From DASRRB01 sp036732755 (lineage in GTDB: Bacteria; Planctomycetota; B15-G4; SIAN01): a DNA stretch of 64,000 bases. Each line of letters opens with the position of its first letter. The stretch's first letter is position 1. Shown one piece after another: positions 50,012 through 58,452 of the stretch. The DNA is taken from the NCBI GenBank assembly GCA_036732755.1, contig DAINBU010000001.1, forward strand, positions 109,378 to 173,377, in the 5' to 3' direction. The notes under the pieces are model-generated. The model made no database searches and had not been told where the DNA came from. It worked only from the letters and a program-made list of their open reading frames with translations. The position numbers and the translations under genes are program-made.

Positions 50012-50397
50012 CGGCCGCGCCCCTTCCTCGCGTCGAGGAGAGCGCGCAGCTCGGCGATCTCCTCGGCGCCGAGGCGGCTGCGCTTCACGAGGTGGACCAG
50101 CAGCGGGCCGGCGAGGCCGTCGACCGCGTGCTCGAGCAGCGAGTCGGCCGCGCGCTGCAGCGAGGGGAGCGCCGACTCGACCGGTTCGTAGAGGAAGCTG
50201 TTGCCGACGCGCGTCGCCTTCAGGTGCCCCTTGTCGACCAGCCGCTTGAGCAGCGTCTTGACCGTGCTCGGCCGCCAGTCGTGGGCGGTGGCGGCGTGCG
50301 CGATCACGTCGCGCGCCGCGGCGCGCCCGCGCCGCCAGACGAACTTCATCACCTTCCACTCGGCGGGGGCGAGGGCGTCGGGGGCGGAGTCGGCCAC
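50008..50397 (-). CDS. BlaI/MecI/CopY-family transcriptional repressor
   Basis: A 129-residue winged-helix repressor: LAPAEWKVMKFVWRRGRAAA, AHDWRPSTVKTLLKRLVDKG, HLKATRVGNSFLYEPVE. The central recognition helix STVKTLLKRLVDKG is the BlaI hallmark. The GTG start at 50397 has GGGAG about 9 nt upstream. It is coupled by a 4-nt overlap to the M56 gene, the standard repressor-protease arrangement. A probable operator lies 44 nt upstream (50441-50452), pointing to autoregulation, with possible control of the divergent M28 peptidase gene. Confidence 0.95.
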   Translation of the reverse strand: MADSAPDALAPAEWKVMKFVWRRGRAAARDVIAHAATAHDWRPSTVKTLLKRLVDKGHLKATRVGNSFLYEPVESALPSLQRAADSLLEHAVDGLAGPLLVHLVKRSRLGAEEIAELRALLDARKGRGR

Positions 50398-50440
50398 GGC
50401 GTTCTCCCGGGGGACGTCGGCGGGGGTCGTCGCTGATCGT

Positions 50441-50452
50441 CTACAAACGTAG
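50441..50452. promoter_or_regulatory. Probable BlaI operator
   Basis: The palindrome CTACAAACGTAG matches the CTAC-N4-GTAG core of known BlaI/MecI operators. It is 43 nt upstream of the blaI-type start codon, a typical operator position, and about 130 nt from the divergent M28 peptidase gene. Confidence 0.6.
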
Positions 50453-50580
50453 TCGATCGGCGGCGCCTGTCAACGAACGGGCCGGCGAGCGGTTCGCCGC
50501 GCCGTCCTACAATCCCGCGCCCCGCCCGCGCTCCCCGTCCCGCCGGCGCCCTCCCGCCGGCCGTTCCCGGAGGTCGATCG

Positions 50581-52281
50581 ATGTCGTTCGCGCCGAGCCT
50601 CGTCCTCTTCGCGTGGGTCTGCGCGGCTTCGCCCGCGCGCGACGTCGACGGGGAGGCGCAGCTCGCCGCGCCCGGCCCGCGGCCGGTCGGCGACGGGCTC
50701 TTCTCCGCCGACGAGTTCAAGCGCGACCTGCAGACGCTCTCCTCGGACGAGTTCGAGGGGCGCGGCATCGGGAGCGCCGGCGAGGAGAAGGCCGTCGCCT
50801 ACCTCTCCGCGCAGCTCGCCGCCGCCGGCTGGAAGCCGGGCGTCGCGAGCTCCTTCGAGCAGAAGGTCGAGCTCCTGCAGTTCGACCCGGCGCGCGCGCC
50901 CGAGCTCTCGGTCGGCGGGAAGACGCTGGCGCCGCTCACGGAGTGCGTCGTCTTCTCGCGCCGGCAGGAGCCGTCGGTCGCGGTGGCCGACGCGCCGCTG
51001 CTCTTCGTCGGCTACGGCTGCGCCGCGCCGGAGTACCGCTGGGACGACTACAAGGGCGTCGACTGCAAGGGCAAGGTCCTGCTCATGCTCGTCAACGATC
51101 CGCCGCTCGCGGACGAGCGCTTCGGCGGGCCGGCGATGACCTACTACGGGCGCTGGACCTACAAGTTCGAGGAGGCGGCGCGCCGCGGCGCGGCGGGCGC
51201 GATCCTCGTCCACGAGACCGAGGCGGCCGCCTACCCGTGGGAGGTCGTGCGCAATTCGTGGGGAGGGACGAGCTTCGACCTCGTGCGCGAGGACCGCGGC
51301 GCGTCGCGCTGCGCGTTCGAGGCGTGGATCGGTCGCGACGCCGCGCTCGCGCTGCTGCAGCGGGCCGGCAAGGACTTCGGCACGCTGAAGGCGGCGGCGG
51401 CGACCGACGCGTTCCGGCCGGTCGAGCTCGGCGTGACCGTCGCGTGCGCGCTCGAGCGGAAGATCCAGCCGCTGCGCTCGCGCAACGTGGTCGGCGTGCT
51501 GCCGGGCGGCGATCCGGCGCGCGCGGCCGGCGGCGCGCCGGGCGGCGACGAGTGGCTGGTCCTGTGCGCGCATTGGGACCACCTCGGCAAGGACGACACG
51601 CTCGACGGCGATCGCATCTACAACGGCGCGATCGACAACGCGAGCGGCTGCGCCGGGATCCTCGCGCTCGCGCGCGCCCTCGCGCGCGCGCCCGAGAAAC
51701 CCAAGCGCTCGACGCTCGCCCTCTTCGTCACGGGCGAGGAGCGCGGGCTGCTCGGCTCGCAGTGGTACTGCGACCACCCCGTCGTCCCGCTCGAGAAGAC
51801 CGCGGCGATGATCAACCTCGACGGCATGAACGTGCTGGGGCGCACGCGCGACCTCGCGGTGATCGGGATGGGGCAGACGACGCTCGAGGACCTGCTCGGC
51901 GACGCGCTGCGCGCGCAGCAGCGCCGCCTCGTCCCCGACCCGATGCCCGAGCAGGGCCGCTTCTTCCGCAGCGACCAGCTCTCCTTCGCCCGCAAGGGGG
52001 TGCCGGGGCTCTACATCAGCGGCGGCCTCGACTTCCCCGACCGGCCCGAAGGGTGGGGGATCGCGCAGCGCAAGCGCTACACGGCCGACCACTACCACAA
52101 GGTGAAGGACGAGTTCGACCCGGCGTGGAGCTACGACGGGACGCTCGAGGACCTCGGCGCCCTCTACGCCGTCGCGCGCCACGTCCTCGACGACGCGGCG
52201 CCGCCCGAGTGGCGCGCCGGCTCCGAGTTCCGCGCGCTGCGGCTCGCGCCCGCGGCGCCGGCGGCGCCCGGCGCACGCTGA
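50581..52281 (+). CDS. Secreted M28-family metallopeptidase with PA domain
   Basis: A 566-residue protein. The ATG at 50581 has GGAGG about 8 nt upstream; the N-terminus is a signal peptide ending near AASPA. A PA domain insertion spans about 140-300 (APLLFVGYGCAAPEYRWDDY, ARRGAAGAILVHETEAAAYP). The catalytic zinc ligands of M28 aminopeptidases are seen in WLVLCAHWDHLGK, NGAIDNASGCAGILA, FVTGEERGLLGSQWYC and INLDGMNVLG, with a late His in YTADHYHKVKDEFDP. It removes N-terminal amino acids from peptides outside the cytoplasm. It is divergent from blaI, which may link it to that regulon. Confidence 0.93.
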   Translation: MSFAPSLVLFAWVCAASPARDVDGEAQLAAPGPRPVGDGLFSADEFKRDLQTLSSDEFEGRGIGSAGEEKAVAYLSAQLAAAGWKPGVASSFEQKVELLQFDPARAPELSVGGKTLAPLTECVVFSRRQEPSVAVADAPLLFVGYGCAAPEYRWDDYKGVDCKGKVLLMLVNDPPLADERFGGPAMTYYGRWTYKFEEAARRGAAGAILVHETEAAAYPWEVVRNSWGGTSFDLVREDRGASRCAFEAWIGRDAALALLQRAGKDFGTLKAAAATDAFRPVELGVTVACALERKIQPLRSRNVVGVLPGGDPARAAGGAPGGDEWLVLCAHWDHLGKDDTLDGDRIYNGAIDNASGCAGILALARALARAPEKPKRSTLALFVTGEERGLLGSQWYCDHPVVPLEKTAAMINLDGMNVLGRTRDLAVIGMGQTTLEDLLGDALRAQQRRLVPDPMPEQGRFFRSDQLSFARKGVPGLYISGGLDFPDRPEGWGIAQRKRYTADHYHKVKDEFDPAWSYDGTLEDLGALYAVARHVLDDAAPPEWRAGSEFRALRLAPAAPAAPGAR

Positions 52282-52475
52282 GCCGCCGAGCGGTCGGCCG
52301 AGGGGTCCGCCCGGCGATCGGCCGGCGCGGCGCGCCCTCCCTTCCGCGCGCCGCGCGCCGCGGGTAGACCGCTTCGCCCCGCGCTGGAAAAAGGAATGGC
52401 AGGCGGCAGGTAACAGATCTGCGCCCGGTCGGTCGAACCCCGCCGTCGTGCCGCGAACAGACAGGAGATGCATCC

Positions 52476-52940
52476 ATGGACATGCAGATGCCCAAGCCCG
52501 GCGCCCCGCACCAGCAGCTCGCGAAGCTCGCGGGCAACTGGGTGGGCGAGGAGAAGATGATGCCGTCGCCGTGGGAGCCGAAGGGCTGCACCGCGACCGG
52601 CCGCGTGAAGAACGCCGTCGCGATCGACGGCTTCGTCGTGATCCAGGACTACGAGCAGTCGCGCGACGGCAAGGTGGCGTTCCGCGGCCACGGGATCTTC
52701 AGCTGGAACGACGCCAAGAAGTGCAACGAGCTGGTCTGGACCGATTCGATGGGCGGGACCCTGCAGGTCTTCGCCGGGAACTGGAAGGGCGACGTGCTCG
52801 AGATGTCGAACGAGGGGCCGCAGGGCAACACGCGCTGCTCGTTCGACGTGAGCGGCGGCGCCTACAAGTTCCTCATGTCGGCCTCCCAGGACGGCAAGAA
52901 CTGGCAGCCGATGATGGAGGGGAAGTACACGAAGAGCTGA
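52476..52940 (+). CDS. DUF1579-family protein
   Basis: A 154-residue soluble protein. It starts with MDMQMPKPGAPHQQLAKLAG, then NWVGEEKMMPSPWEPKGCTA, FVVIQDYEQSRDGKVAFRGH and GIFSWNDAKKCNELVWTDSM, a good match to the DUF1579 pattern of small, probably lipocalin-like or heme-nitrobindin-like beta-barrels. The ATG at 52476 has ACAGGAGA upstream. It stands alone, 195 nt after the M28 gene, and is followed by a hairpin terminator. Function is unknown. Confidence 0.86.
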   Translation: MDMQMPKPGAPHQQLAKLAGNWVGEEKMMPSPWEPKGCTATGRVKNAVAIDGFVVIQDYEQSRDGKVAFRGHGIFSWNDAKKCNELVWTDSMGGTLQVFAGNWKGDVLEMSNEGPQGNTRCSFDVSGGAYKFLMSASQDGKNWQPMMEGKYTKS

Positions 52941-52971
52941 CGGCGGCGGAACGCCGGAGGAGTGCGCGAGC

Positions 52972-53003
52972 GCGAGCGGGCGAAGGCCCGCTCGCCGCGT
53001 TTC
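52972..53003 (+). terminator. Hairpin terminator after DUF1579 gene
   Basis: A perfect 10-bp stem, GCGAGCGGGC at 52972-52981 and GCCCGCTCGC at 52986-52995, with a GAAG tetraloop. It is followed by CGCGTTTCC, so the T tract is short. It lies between convergent genes ending at 52940 and 53024. Confidence 0.55.
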
Positions 53004-53023
53004 CGGGCGACCTTGGAGCGGAT

Positions 53024-53599
53024 CTACTCGAGCCCGGCGTCGGGCGGATCGGTGGGCGGCGTGATGCGCGACGGCGGCTTGCCGCGGTGGCGCGTCCCCT
53101 CGGTGTCGGCGGAGAGCAGCAGCGCGCCGAAGCCGACGATCGCGGCCGGGACGAGCGGGATCAGGCTGGCGAGCAGGTAGGTCGACCACGCCGAGCGCGA
53201 CGCGCCGCCGAGCAGCGCCGCCGCCATCTGCGCGACCACCACGAGCGGGACCAGGAAGACGGCGAAGCGCGAGATGCGGCCCGGCGCGCCCGCCGCCGGG
53301 TGGGGCGCGAACGGCGTCGTCCCGCGCCGCCGCGCCAGCACGAACGCGAAGCCCAGGATCGCGCCGCCGATCACCGCCGGCGTGCCGACCTGGAGCACGA
53401 CGGCGTAACGCGAGGTCGTGCCGTCGCGCTGCAGCGCGTTCATGTGCCGGATCGCGATCACGCCCATCCCGACGCCGGCGGCGACGAGCACCAGGAGGAG
53501 CGCGACCGCCGGCCATTGCTCGCCGAGCGAGGGCGGCGGCGGTCCGCGCGAGGGGGGCGCCGCGCTGCGCGCGTGGCGATCGTTCGCGTCGGGCTTCAA
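53024..53599 (-). CDS. Membrane protein of about 190 residues, unknown
   Basis: The start is ambiguous. A TTG at 53599 overlaps the upstream stop (TTGA) and has GGAGG just before it; an ATG at 53611 would add four residues but has no ribosome site. After a Pro/Ser-rich, charged N-terminus there are four TM helices: VALLLVLVAAGVGMGVIAIR, VGTPAVIGGAILGFAFVLAR, ISRFAVFLVPLVVVAQMAAA and TYLLASLIPLVPAAIVGFGA. The tail is Pro-rich (RITPPTDPPDAGLE). No family is recognised. It is coupled to the amidohydrolase gene upstream. Confidence 0.72.
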   Translation of the reverse strand: MKPDANDRHARSAAPPSRGPPPPSLGEQWPAVALLLVLVAAGVGMGVIAIRHMNALQRDGTTSRYAVVLQVGTPAVIGGAILGFAFVLARRRGTTPFAPHPAAGAPGRISRFAVFLVPLVVVAQMAAALLGGASRSAWSTYLLASLIPLVPAAIVGFGALLLSADTEGTRHRGKPPSRITPPTDPPDAGLE

Positions 53600-56500
53600 C
53601 GGACCTCCCATGCGAAGGGCGGCCGCGGCCGCGGCTCGGGCAGCGTCTGCTCCATGGTCGCCGCACGGAAGACGCGACCGTTGGCGACGGTGAATTCGAT
53701 CGAGTCGCTGTTCTCGAGCTTCTCGAGCGGGTTCTTCGCCATCACGACGAAGTCGGCGAGCTTGCCCGGCGCGAGCGAGCCGAGGTCGCCGTCGAGGCCG
53801 AGGTACCAGGCGCCGTAGAAGGTCGCGCAGCGGATCGCCTCGAGCGGCGTCATGCCGCCCTGCCCGAGCATCCAGAGCTCCCAGTGGGCGCCGAGCCCCT
53901 GCAGCTGCCCGTGCGCGCCGAGCTGGATGTGGCCGCCCGCGCGCAGGACGTCGCGGCACGCCTGCGCGACGCGGAAGTGCTGGAAGTCGTCGTCGAACGC
54001 GAACGCGCCGCGCCGGCGCGCCTTCTCGTCGAGCCATCCGGGCGGCGTGAGCGAGCGCAGCGGCTCCTTCTCGAAGACGCGGTCGTGCTGGTACCACCAG
54101 TATTCGCCGTTCAGGCCGCCGTAGCAGACGATGAGCGTCGGCGTGATGCCGGTGCCGCTCTTCGCGAAGAGCTCGACGACGTCCTTGTGGAGCGGGGCGA
54201 CCGGCAGGTTGTGCTCGATGCCGGTGTGGCCGTCGAGGCACATCGTCTCGTTCATCGCGAGCAGCGACCCGCCCTCGGGCACGACCAGCATCTTCTCTTC
54301 CCGCGCTGCCTGCACGATCCACTGGCGCTGGTTGCGGCGCGGCTGGTTGTAGCTCTTCACGCTGAACGCGCCGACGGCGGCGAGGCGCTTCAGGTGGTGG
54401 CGCGCGTCGTCGAGCGAGTCGACCTCCGCCTTGTTGGGGTTCTTCGCGCCGTACAGGATGTAGCCGGTCGAGAAGACGCGCGGCCCGACCATGCGGCCGG
54501 CGCGCACCAGCTCCGACTGCGCGAAGACGAGCTCGGTCGGCGCGGACGGATCGTGCGCCGTCGTCACGCCGTAGGCGAGGTTCGCCAGGTACTCCCACGG
54601 CTGGTCGGTCTGGACGTCGAGCGCGTCGTAGTGCATGTGCGAGTGGACGTCGACGATCCCCGGCATGATCGTGCGGCCCGCGACGTCCAGCACCTTTGCG
54701 CCGGCCGGGATCGCGACGTCGCCGCGCCGCCCGACCTTCACGATGCGGTTGCCCTCGACCACGATCGCCCCGTCCTCGATCACCTCGTCGCCGTTCATCG
54801 TGACGAGGCGCGCGCCGACCAGCGCGACGGTCGCGGCGGGTACGTCCGACCGCGCCTTCGCGACGAGGCGCGTGACGACCGCCTCGGGACGCACGCCGCG
54901 CGCGTCGAAGTCCTTCTTCTTCTCGCCGGCGCCCTCCTCCTTCTTTTCCCCGGCGCCGTCCTCCTTCTTCTTCTCCTCCGCGGGAGGTAGCTCGGCCGGC
55001 TTCGGGACGAGGAGCGGCGCGACCTCCTGCGTCGCGAAGTCGGGGCCGAGCACCCACGAGACGAGCGTGCCGTCGGCGCTGAAGGCCGGCCACGAGCCGC
55101 CGATCTCGGTCAGCTGCTTCACCGGCACCGGCGCGCCGCTGCGGCCGATCACGAGCGGCCGCCCGATCGCCACCGGCAGCGCCGCGACGTAGATCTGGTG
55201 CTTCTCCTTGAAGGCGACCCGGCGGCCGTCGGGCGAGGGGGCGATCTCCTCGGCGTCCTCGTTGGTGAAGAGGACGATCTTCTCGCGGCCGTCGAGCGTC
55301 GTGCGGACGAAGGCCGACTTCTCGCCCTGCGTCTCGCAGTAGAGCAGGTGGTCGCCGTCGGCCGCGAAGAAGAGGCGCGGCATGCGGCGGTTGGCGCCGC
55401 GGTTCGCCGTCGTCGTGATCTTGTGCTGCACGCCGTCGCCGCCGGCGTCGACCCAGCGCAGCTCGAACTCCGGCTCCTCGGAGAGCGCGTCGCCGCGCAG
55501 CGAGCCGCCCGTCCCGGCCAGGAACGCGACCCGCTTCCCGTCGGGCGAGAAGACGGGGTTGGCGTAGTCGCCGGCGCTCTTCGTGAGCGGCGTCGCCGTG
55601 CCGCCCTGCGCCGGCATGCGCCAGACGTGGCCGCCGACGCCGTTCTTCCAGGTCACGAAGGCGAGCGACTGCCCGTCGGGCGACGGCGCGGGCGCGAACG
55701 CGAAGCCCTCGCCGTGCGCGAGCGCCTGCGCCGCGCCGCCGGCTGCGCCGAGCTCCTGCCGCCAGAGCTGGCCGAGCGCCTGGAAGAAGACCGACTTCCC
55801 GTCCGGCGCGAGCACCGGCCAGCGGACCATCTTCGCGGCGAACTCGCCGTCCTCGAGCTTGTGGGGGAAGCGCAGCGCGTCGTGGATGCGCTGCGTCGTG
55901 CGCACGTGGAACGGGATCGGCGCCGCGGCGCCGCTCGTCGCGTCGATCCGGACGATCTTCCCGCCTGCCGTGATCACGACCGCGCTCGAGTCGGGCAGCC
56001 AGGCGTAGCCCGGGAAGGTCCCGTGGATCGACCACGTCTCCATCGTGTCGTGGTCGAGGCCGTCGAAGAGGACGTGCTCCCGGCCCGAATCGAGCTCGCG
56101 CACGACGAGCGCCGTCTTGAGTCCCACGCGCCGGATGAAGGCGAGGCTCTTCCCGTCGGGCGAGGGGCGCGGCCGGCAGGCGCCGCCGCTGCCCGCCGCG
56201 ACGAGCGACCGCTCGCCGGTGGTGCGGTCGATCTTGAAGACCGAGTAGATCCCGGCGTAGACGTTCTTGTTGTAGTCGAAGTCGCCGGCCTGCGAGAAGT
56301 AGAGCCAGCGCCCGTCCTTGCTGAGCGCCGGCTCGTTCACGTCGGCGGTGTTCGACGGCTTGTCGGTGAGCGCGACGCCGCTCCCCTCGCCGCTCGCGTG
56401 GTACATCCAGATCTCGCCCGAGCCGAGCGAGCGCGTGTGGGTGAAGTGCTTGCGCGCGAGGAGCCAGTCGCCGTCGGGCAGCCACTCCGGGCCGTAGACG

Positions 56501-56919
56501 AGGCGGAAGTCCTCCTTGGTGACGGCGCGGGCGTTCTTGCCGTCGCGGTCGCAGACCCAGACGTTGTCGGCGCCGCCGCGGTCGCTCACGAAGGCGATGC
56601 GGCCGCCGTCGGGGCTGAAGCGCGGCTGCCACTCCCACGCGGCGCCGGTGAGGATCGGCGTCGCCTCGCCGCCCTCGATCGGGAGGACGTAGACGTCTCC
56701 GAGGAGATCGAAGACGAGCGTGCGCCCGTCCGCGCTAACGTCGACCCCGATCCACGTCCCCTCGTCCGTGTCGATGACGATGTCCGTGGTCGGGCCGTGC
56801 GCGGCCAAGACGTCCCACGGAGCGTCGTCCGCGGCGGAGGCGACGGCGGTCGCGGCGGCCAGCGCCGCCGAGGCGAACCCGAGACGGCGCGCAGGCTTCG
56901 AGACGGGACGAGCGGACAC
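53596..56919 (-). CDS. Secreted amidohydrolase with N-terminal TolB-like propeller
   Basis: An 1107-residue protein. The GTG start at 56919 follows AAGAAGGAGGGGC. A signal peptide ends near AVASAAD. Residues 40-640 are WD40-like PD40/TolB repeats (WEWQPRFSPDGGRIAFVSDR, GDYANPVFSPDGKRVAFLAG). A Lys/Glu-rich linker (EEKKKEDGAGEKKEEGAGEK) precedes the amidohydrolase (about 685-1095): IMPGIVDVHSHMHYD with the HxH ligands, GHTGIEHNLPVAPLHK, IQLGAHGQLQGLGAHWELWM and the C-terminal signature TPLEAIRCATFYGAWYLGLD then APGKLADFVVM. The Asp usually found after the last metal His region is not obvious. Family members hydrolyse amide bonds of peptides or imides; the substrate is unknown. Confidence 0.92.
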   Translation of the reverse strand: MSARPVSKPARRLGFASAALAAATAVASAADDAPWDVLAAHGPTTDIVIDTDEGTWIGVDVSADGRTLVFDLLGDVYVLPIEGGEATPILTGAAWEWQPRFSPDGGRIAFVSDRGGADNVWVCDRDGKNARAVTKEDFRLVYGPEWLPDGDWLLARKHFTHTRSLGSGEIWMYHASGEGSGVALTDKPSNTADVNEPALSKDGRWLYFSQAGDFDYNKNVYAGIYSVFKIDRTTGERSLVAAGSGGACRPRPSPDGKSLAFIRRVGLKTALVVRELDSGREHVLFDGLDHDTMETWSIHGTFPGYAWLPDSSAVVITAGGKIVRIDATSGAAAPIPFHVRTTQRIHDALRFPHKLEDGEFAAKMVRWPVLAPDGKSVFFQALGQLWRQELGAAGGAAQALAHGEGFAFAPAPSPDGQSLAFVTWKNGVGGHVWRMPAQGGTATPLTKSAGDYANPVFSPDGKRVAFLAGTGGSLRGDALSEEPEFELRWVDAGGDGVQHKITTTANRGANRRMPRLFFAADGDHLLYCETQGEKSAFVRTTLDGREKIVLFTNEDAEEIAPSPDGRRVAFKEKHQIYVAALPVAIGRPLVIGRSGAPVPVKQLTEIGGSWPAFSADGTLVSWVLGPDFATQEVAPLLVPKPAELPPAEEKKKEDGAGEKKEEGAGEKKKDFDARGVRPEAVVTRLVAKARSDVPAATVALVGARLVTMNGDEVIEDGAIVVEGNRIVKVGRRGDVAIPAGAKVLDVAGRTIMPGIVDVHSHMHYDALDVQTDQPWEYLANLAYGVTTAHDPSAPTELVFAQSELVRAGRMVGPRVFSTGYILYGAKNPNKAEVDSLDDARHHLKRLAAVGAFSVKSYNQPRRNQRQWIVQAAREEKMLVVPEGGSLLAMNETMCLDGHTGIEHNLPVAPLHKDVVELFAKSGTGITPTLIVCYGGLNGEYWWYQHDRVFEKEPLRSLTPPGWLDEKARRRGAFAFDDDFQHFRVAQACRDVLRAGGHIQLGAHGQLQGLGAHWELWMLGQGGMTPLEAIRCATFYGAWYLGLDGDLGSLAPGKLADFVVMAKNPLEKLENSDSIEFTVANGRVFRAATMEQTLPEPRPRPPFAWEVR

Positions 56920-56990
56920 GCGATGCCCCTCCTTCTTTTCTCTCAGGATCGGCCGGCCGGCGGCGTGGCGGCCGCCAGGCGGGACGGACC

Positions 56991-57761
56991 ATGTTAGTCC
57001 GGCTGCTCCCGTCGCACGGCCGCGCGCCGCTGCGGTTCCAGCCGTTCACGACGTTCCTGATCGACCGCAAGGTCGCGCTCGACGCCGGCAGCCTCGGCTT
57101 CGGCCTCACGCTCGCCGAGCAGCGGCGCGTGCGCCACGTCGTCGTCTCCCACACGCACGCCGACCACACCGCCTCGCTGCCGATCTTCGTGGCCGAGGTC
57201 TACCCGTTCCTCTCCGCGCCGATCGTGATCCACGCCACGCCGGTGGTCCTGTCCGGGCTGCGCCGTCACGTCTTCAACGGCCGCGTCTGGCCCGACTTCC
57301 GCCGCATCGCGCTCGACGGGAGCGCGCGCGCGGCGCTCGAGTACCGGCCGTGCCGCTACGGGCGCCCGTTCTCCGTCGAGGGGCTCACCTGGACCGCGTT
57401 CCGCGTGAACCACACCGTCGACACCTGTGGTTTTCTCGTGTCGAACGGGAAGTCGTCGGTGCTCTTCAGCTCCGACACCACCACGACGGACGAGCTGTGG
57501 CGCGTCGCCAACCGGACGCGCGACCTGCAGGCGATCTACGTCGACGTCTCGTACCCGAGCGAGATGGAGCAGCTCGCGCGGCGCGCCCGCCACTACACGC
57601 CGACGTCGCTGCTGCGCGACCTGAAGAAGCTCGAGCGCGACGTCCCGATCCTCGCGGTGCACCTGAAGCCTTCGCTGCGCGACCGCGTCGCGCGCGAGAT
57701 CGCGGCGCTGCGCCATCCCCGGCTGCGCGTCGCCGAGATCGGCCGTGACGTCCGCTGGTGA
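56991..57761 (+). CDS. MBL-fold metal-dependent hydrolase
   Basis: A 256-residue metallo-beta-lactamase-fold protein. The HxHxDH motif is SHTHADHTA (His54, His56, Asp58, His59). Further ligands are in FRVNHTVDTCGFLV, LFSSDTTTTDELW and ILAVHLKPS. The pattern resembles class II cAMP phosphodiesterase/RNase Z-like enzymes, and the length fits. No signal peptide, so it is cytoplasmic. It is divergent from the amidohydrolase gene (71 nt) and is followed after 37 nt by a MITE. Substrate not determined. Confidence 0.9.
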   Translation: MLVRLLPSHGRAPLRFQPFTTFLIDRKVALDAGSLGFGLTLAEQRRVRHVVVSHTHADHTASLPIFVAEVYPFLSAPIVIHATPVVLSGLRRHVFNGRVWPDFRRIALDGSARAALEYRPCRYGRPFSVEGLTWTAFRVNHTVDTCGFLVSNGKSSVLFSSDTTTTDELWRVANRTRDLQAIYVDVSYPSEMEQLARRARHYTPTSLLRDLKKLERDVPILAVHLKPSLRDRVAREIAALRHPRLRVAEIGRDVRW

Positions 57762-57798
57762 GATCGTTCGTTTTGACGAACGATCGCCGCTCCCCTAA

Positions 57799-57962
57799 GA
57801 GCCTATCCCAGTAGGCCCGACCGAGCCGGACGGAGCGCCGGGCCCGCAGATGCGAGGCGCGCCGACGAGGCGAATCAAAGGAGAGATTCGGTGAGGAGGC
57901 GCAACGAAGCAGATGCGGGTCCGCCGCCCGTCCGGCGACCGAGGGCCTACTGGGATAGGCTC
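57799..57962. mobile_element. 164-bp foldback MITE with 20-bp terminal inverted repeats and TAA duplication
   Basis: The ends are perfect inverted repeats: GAGCCTATCCCAGTAGGCCC at 57799-57818 and its reverse complement at 57943-57962. Both ends are flanked by TAA (57796-57798 and 57963-57965), a 3-bp target duplication. The interior is an imperfect inverted repeat too, with shared CCGGACGG and CCCGCA blocks. It closes on a central hairpin CGAATC/GATTCG (57871-57890) placed exactly at the midpoint. It has no coding capacity. The 3-bp TNA duplication fits mobilisation by an IS5-family (IS427-group) transposase, by inference. Confidence 0.85.
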
Positions 57963-57975
57963 TAAGCCACCGCGC

Positions 57976-58452
57976 ATGACGACCCGAGAAGCGCCGGCGG
58001 CGGCCGATGCCGTGCTCGCCGTCCAGAGGCTCTACCCGCAGGTCTTCCTGGCCTGCCACGCGCGCCACGTGCGGCGCCGGTCGACGCCGTTCGGGCTCAC
58101 CGAGCAGGAGTCGAGCGTGCTCGCGCACCTCGACGTGCGCGCGGGGATGCGGCCGCGCGACCTCGCCGCGCACCTCGGCGTCGCGCCCTCCACGCTCTCG
58201 GCGACGCTCGCGCGGCTGTCGCGTCTCGGCTGCGTCGCGCGCGACCGAAGCGCGCTCGACGGCCGCGCCGCGGAGCTGCGCCTCACGCCGCGCGGCGTCG
58301 AGGCGATGCAGTCGACGTCGGTCCTCGACCGCGCGCGCCTCGTCGACGCGCTGGCGCGGCTGACCGCGCGCGAGCGGACGCGCGCCGTCGCCGGGCTCGC
58401 GCTGCTCGCGCGCGCGTGCAACCAGCTGATGGTGGAGGGGAGGACGCGATGA
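57976..58452 (+). CDS. MarR-family transcriptional regulator
   Basis: A 158-residue winged-helix regulator: FGLTEQESSVLAHLDVRAGM, RPRDLAAHLGVAPSTLSATL, ARLSRLGCVARDRSALDGRA, AELRLTPRGVEAMQ. The ATG at 57976 is only 13 nt from the end of the MITE and has no clear ribosome site. Any promoter must lie within or before the MITE, or the transcript is leaderless. It overlaps the SRPBCC gene by 4 nt (ATGA), so it probably regulates its own operon. The ligand is unknown. Confidence 0.9.
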   Translation: MTTREAPAAADAVLAVQRLYPQVFLACHARHVRRRSTPFGLTEQESSVLAHLDVRAGMRPRDLAAHLGVAPSTLSATLARLSRLGCVARDRSALDGRAAELRLTPRGVEAMQSTSVLDRARLVDALARLTARERTRAVAGLALLARACNQLMVEGRTR

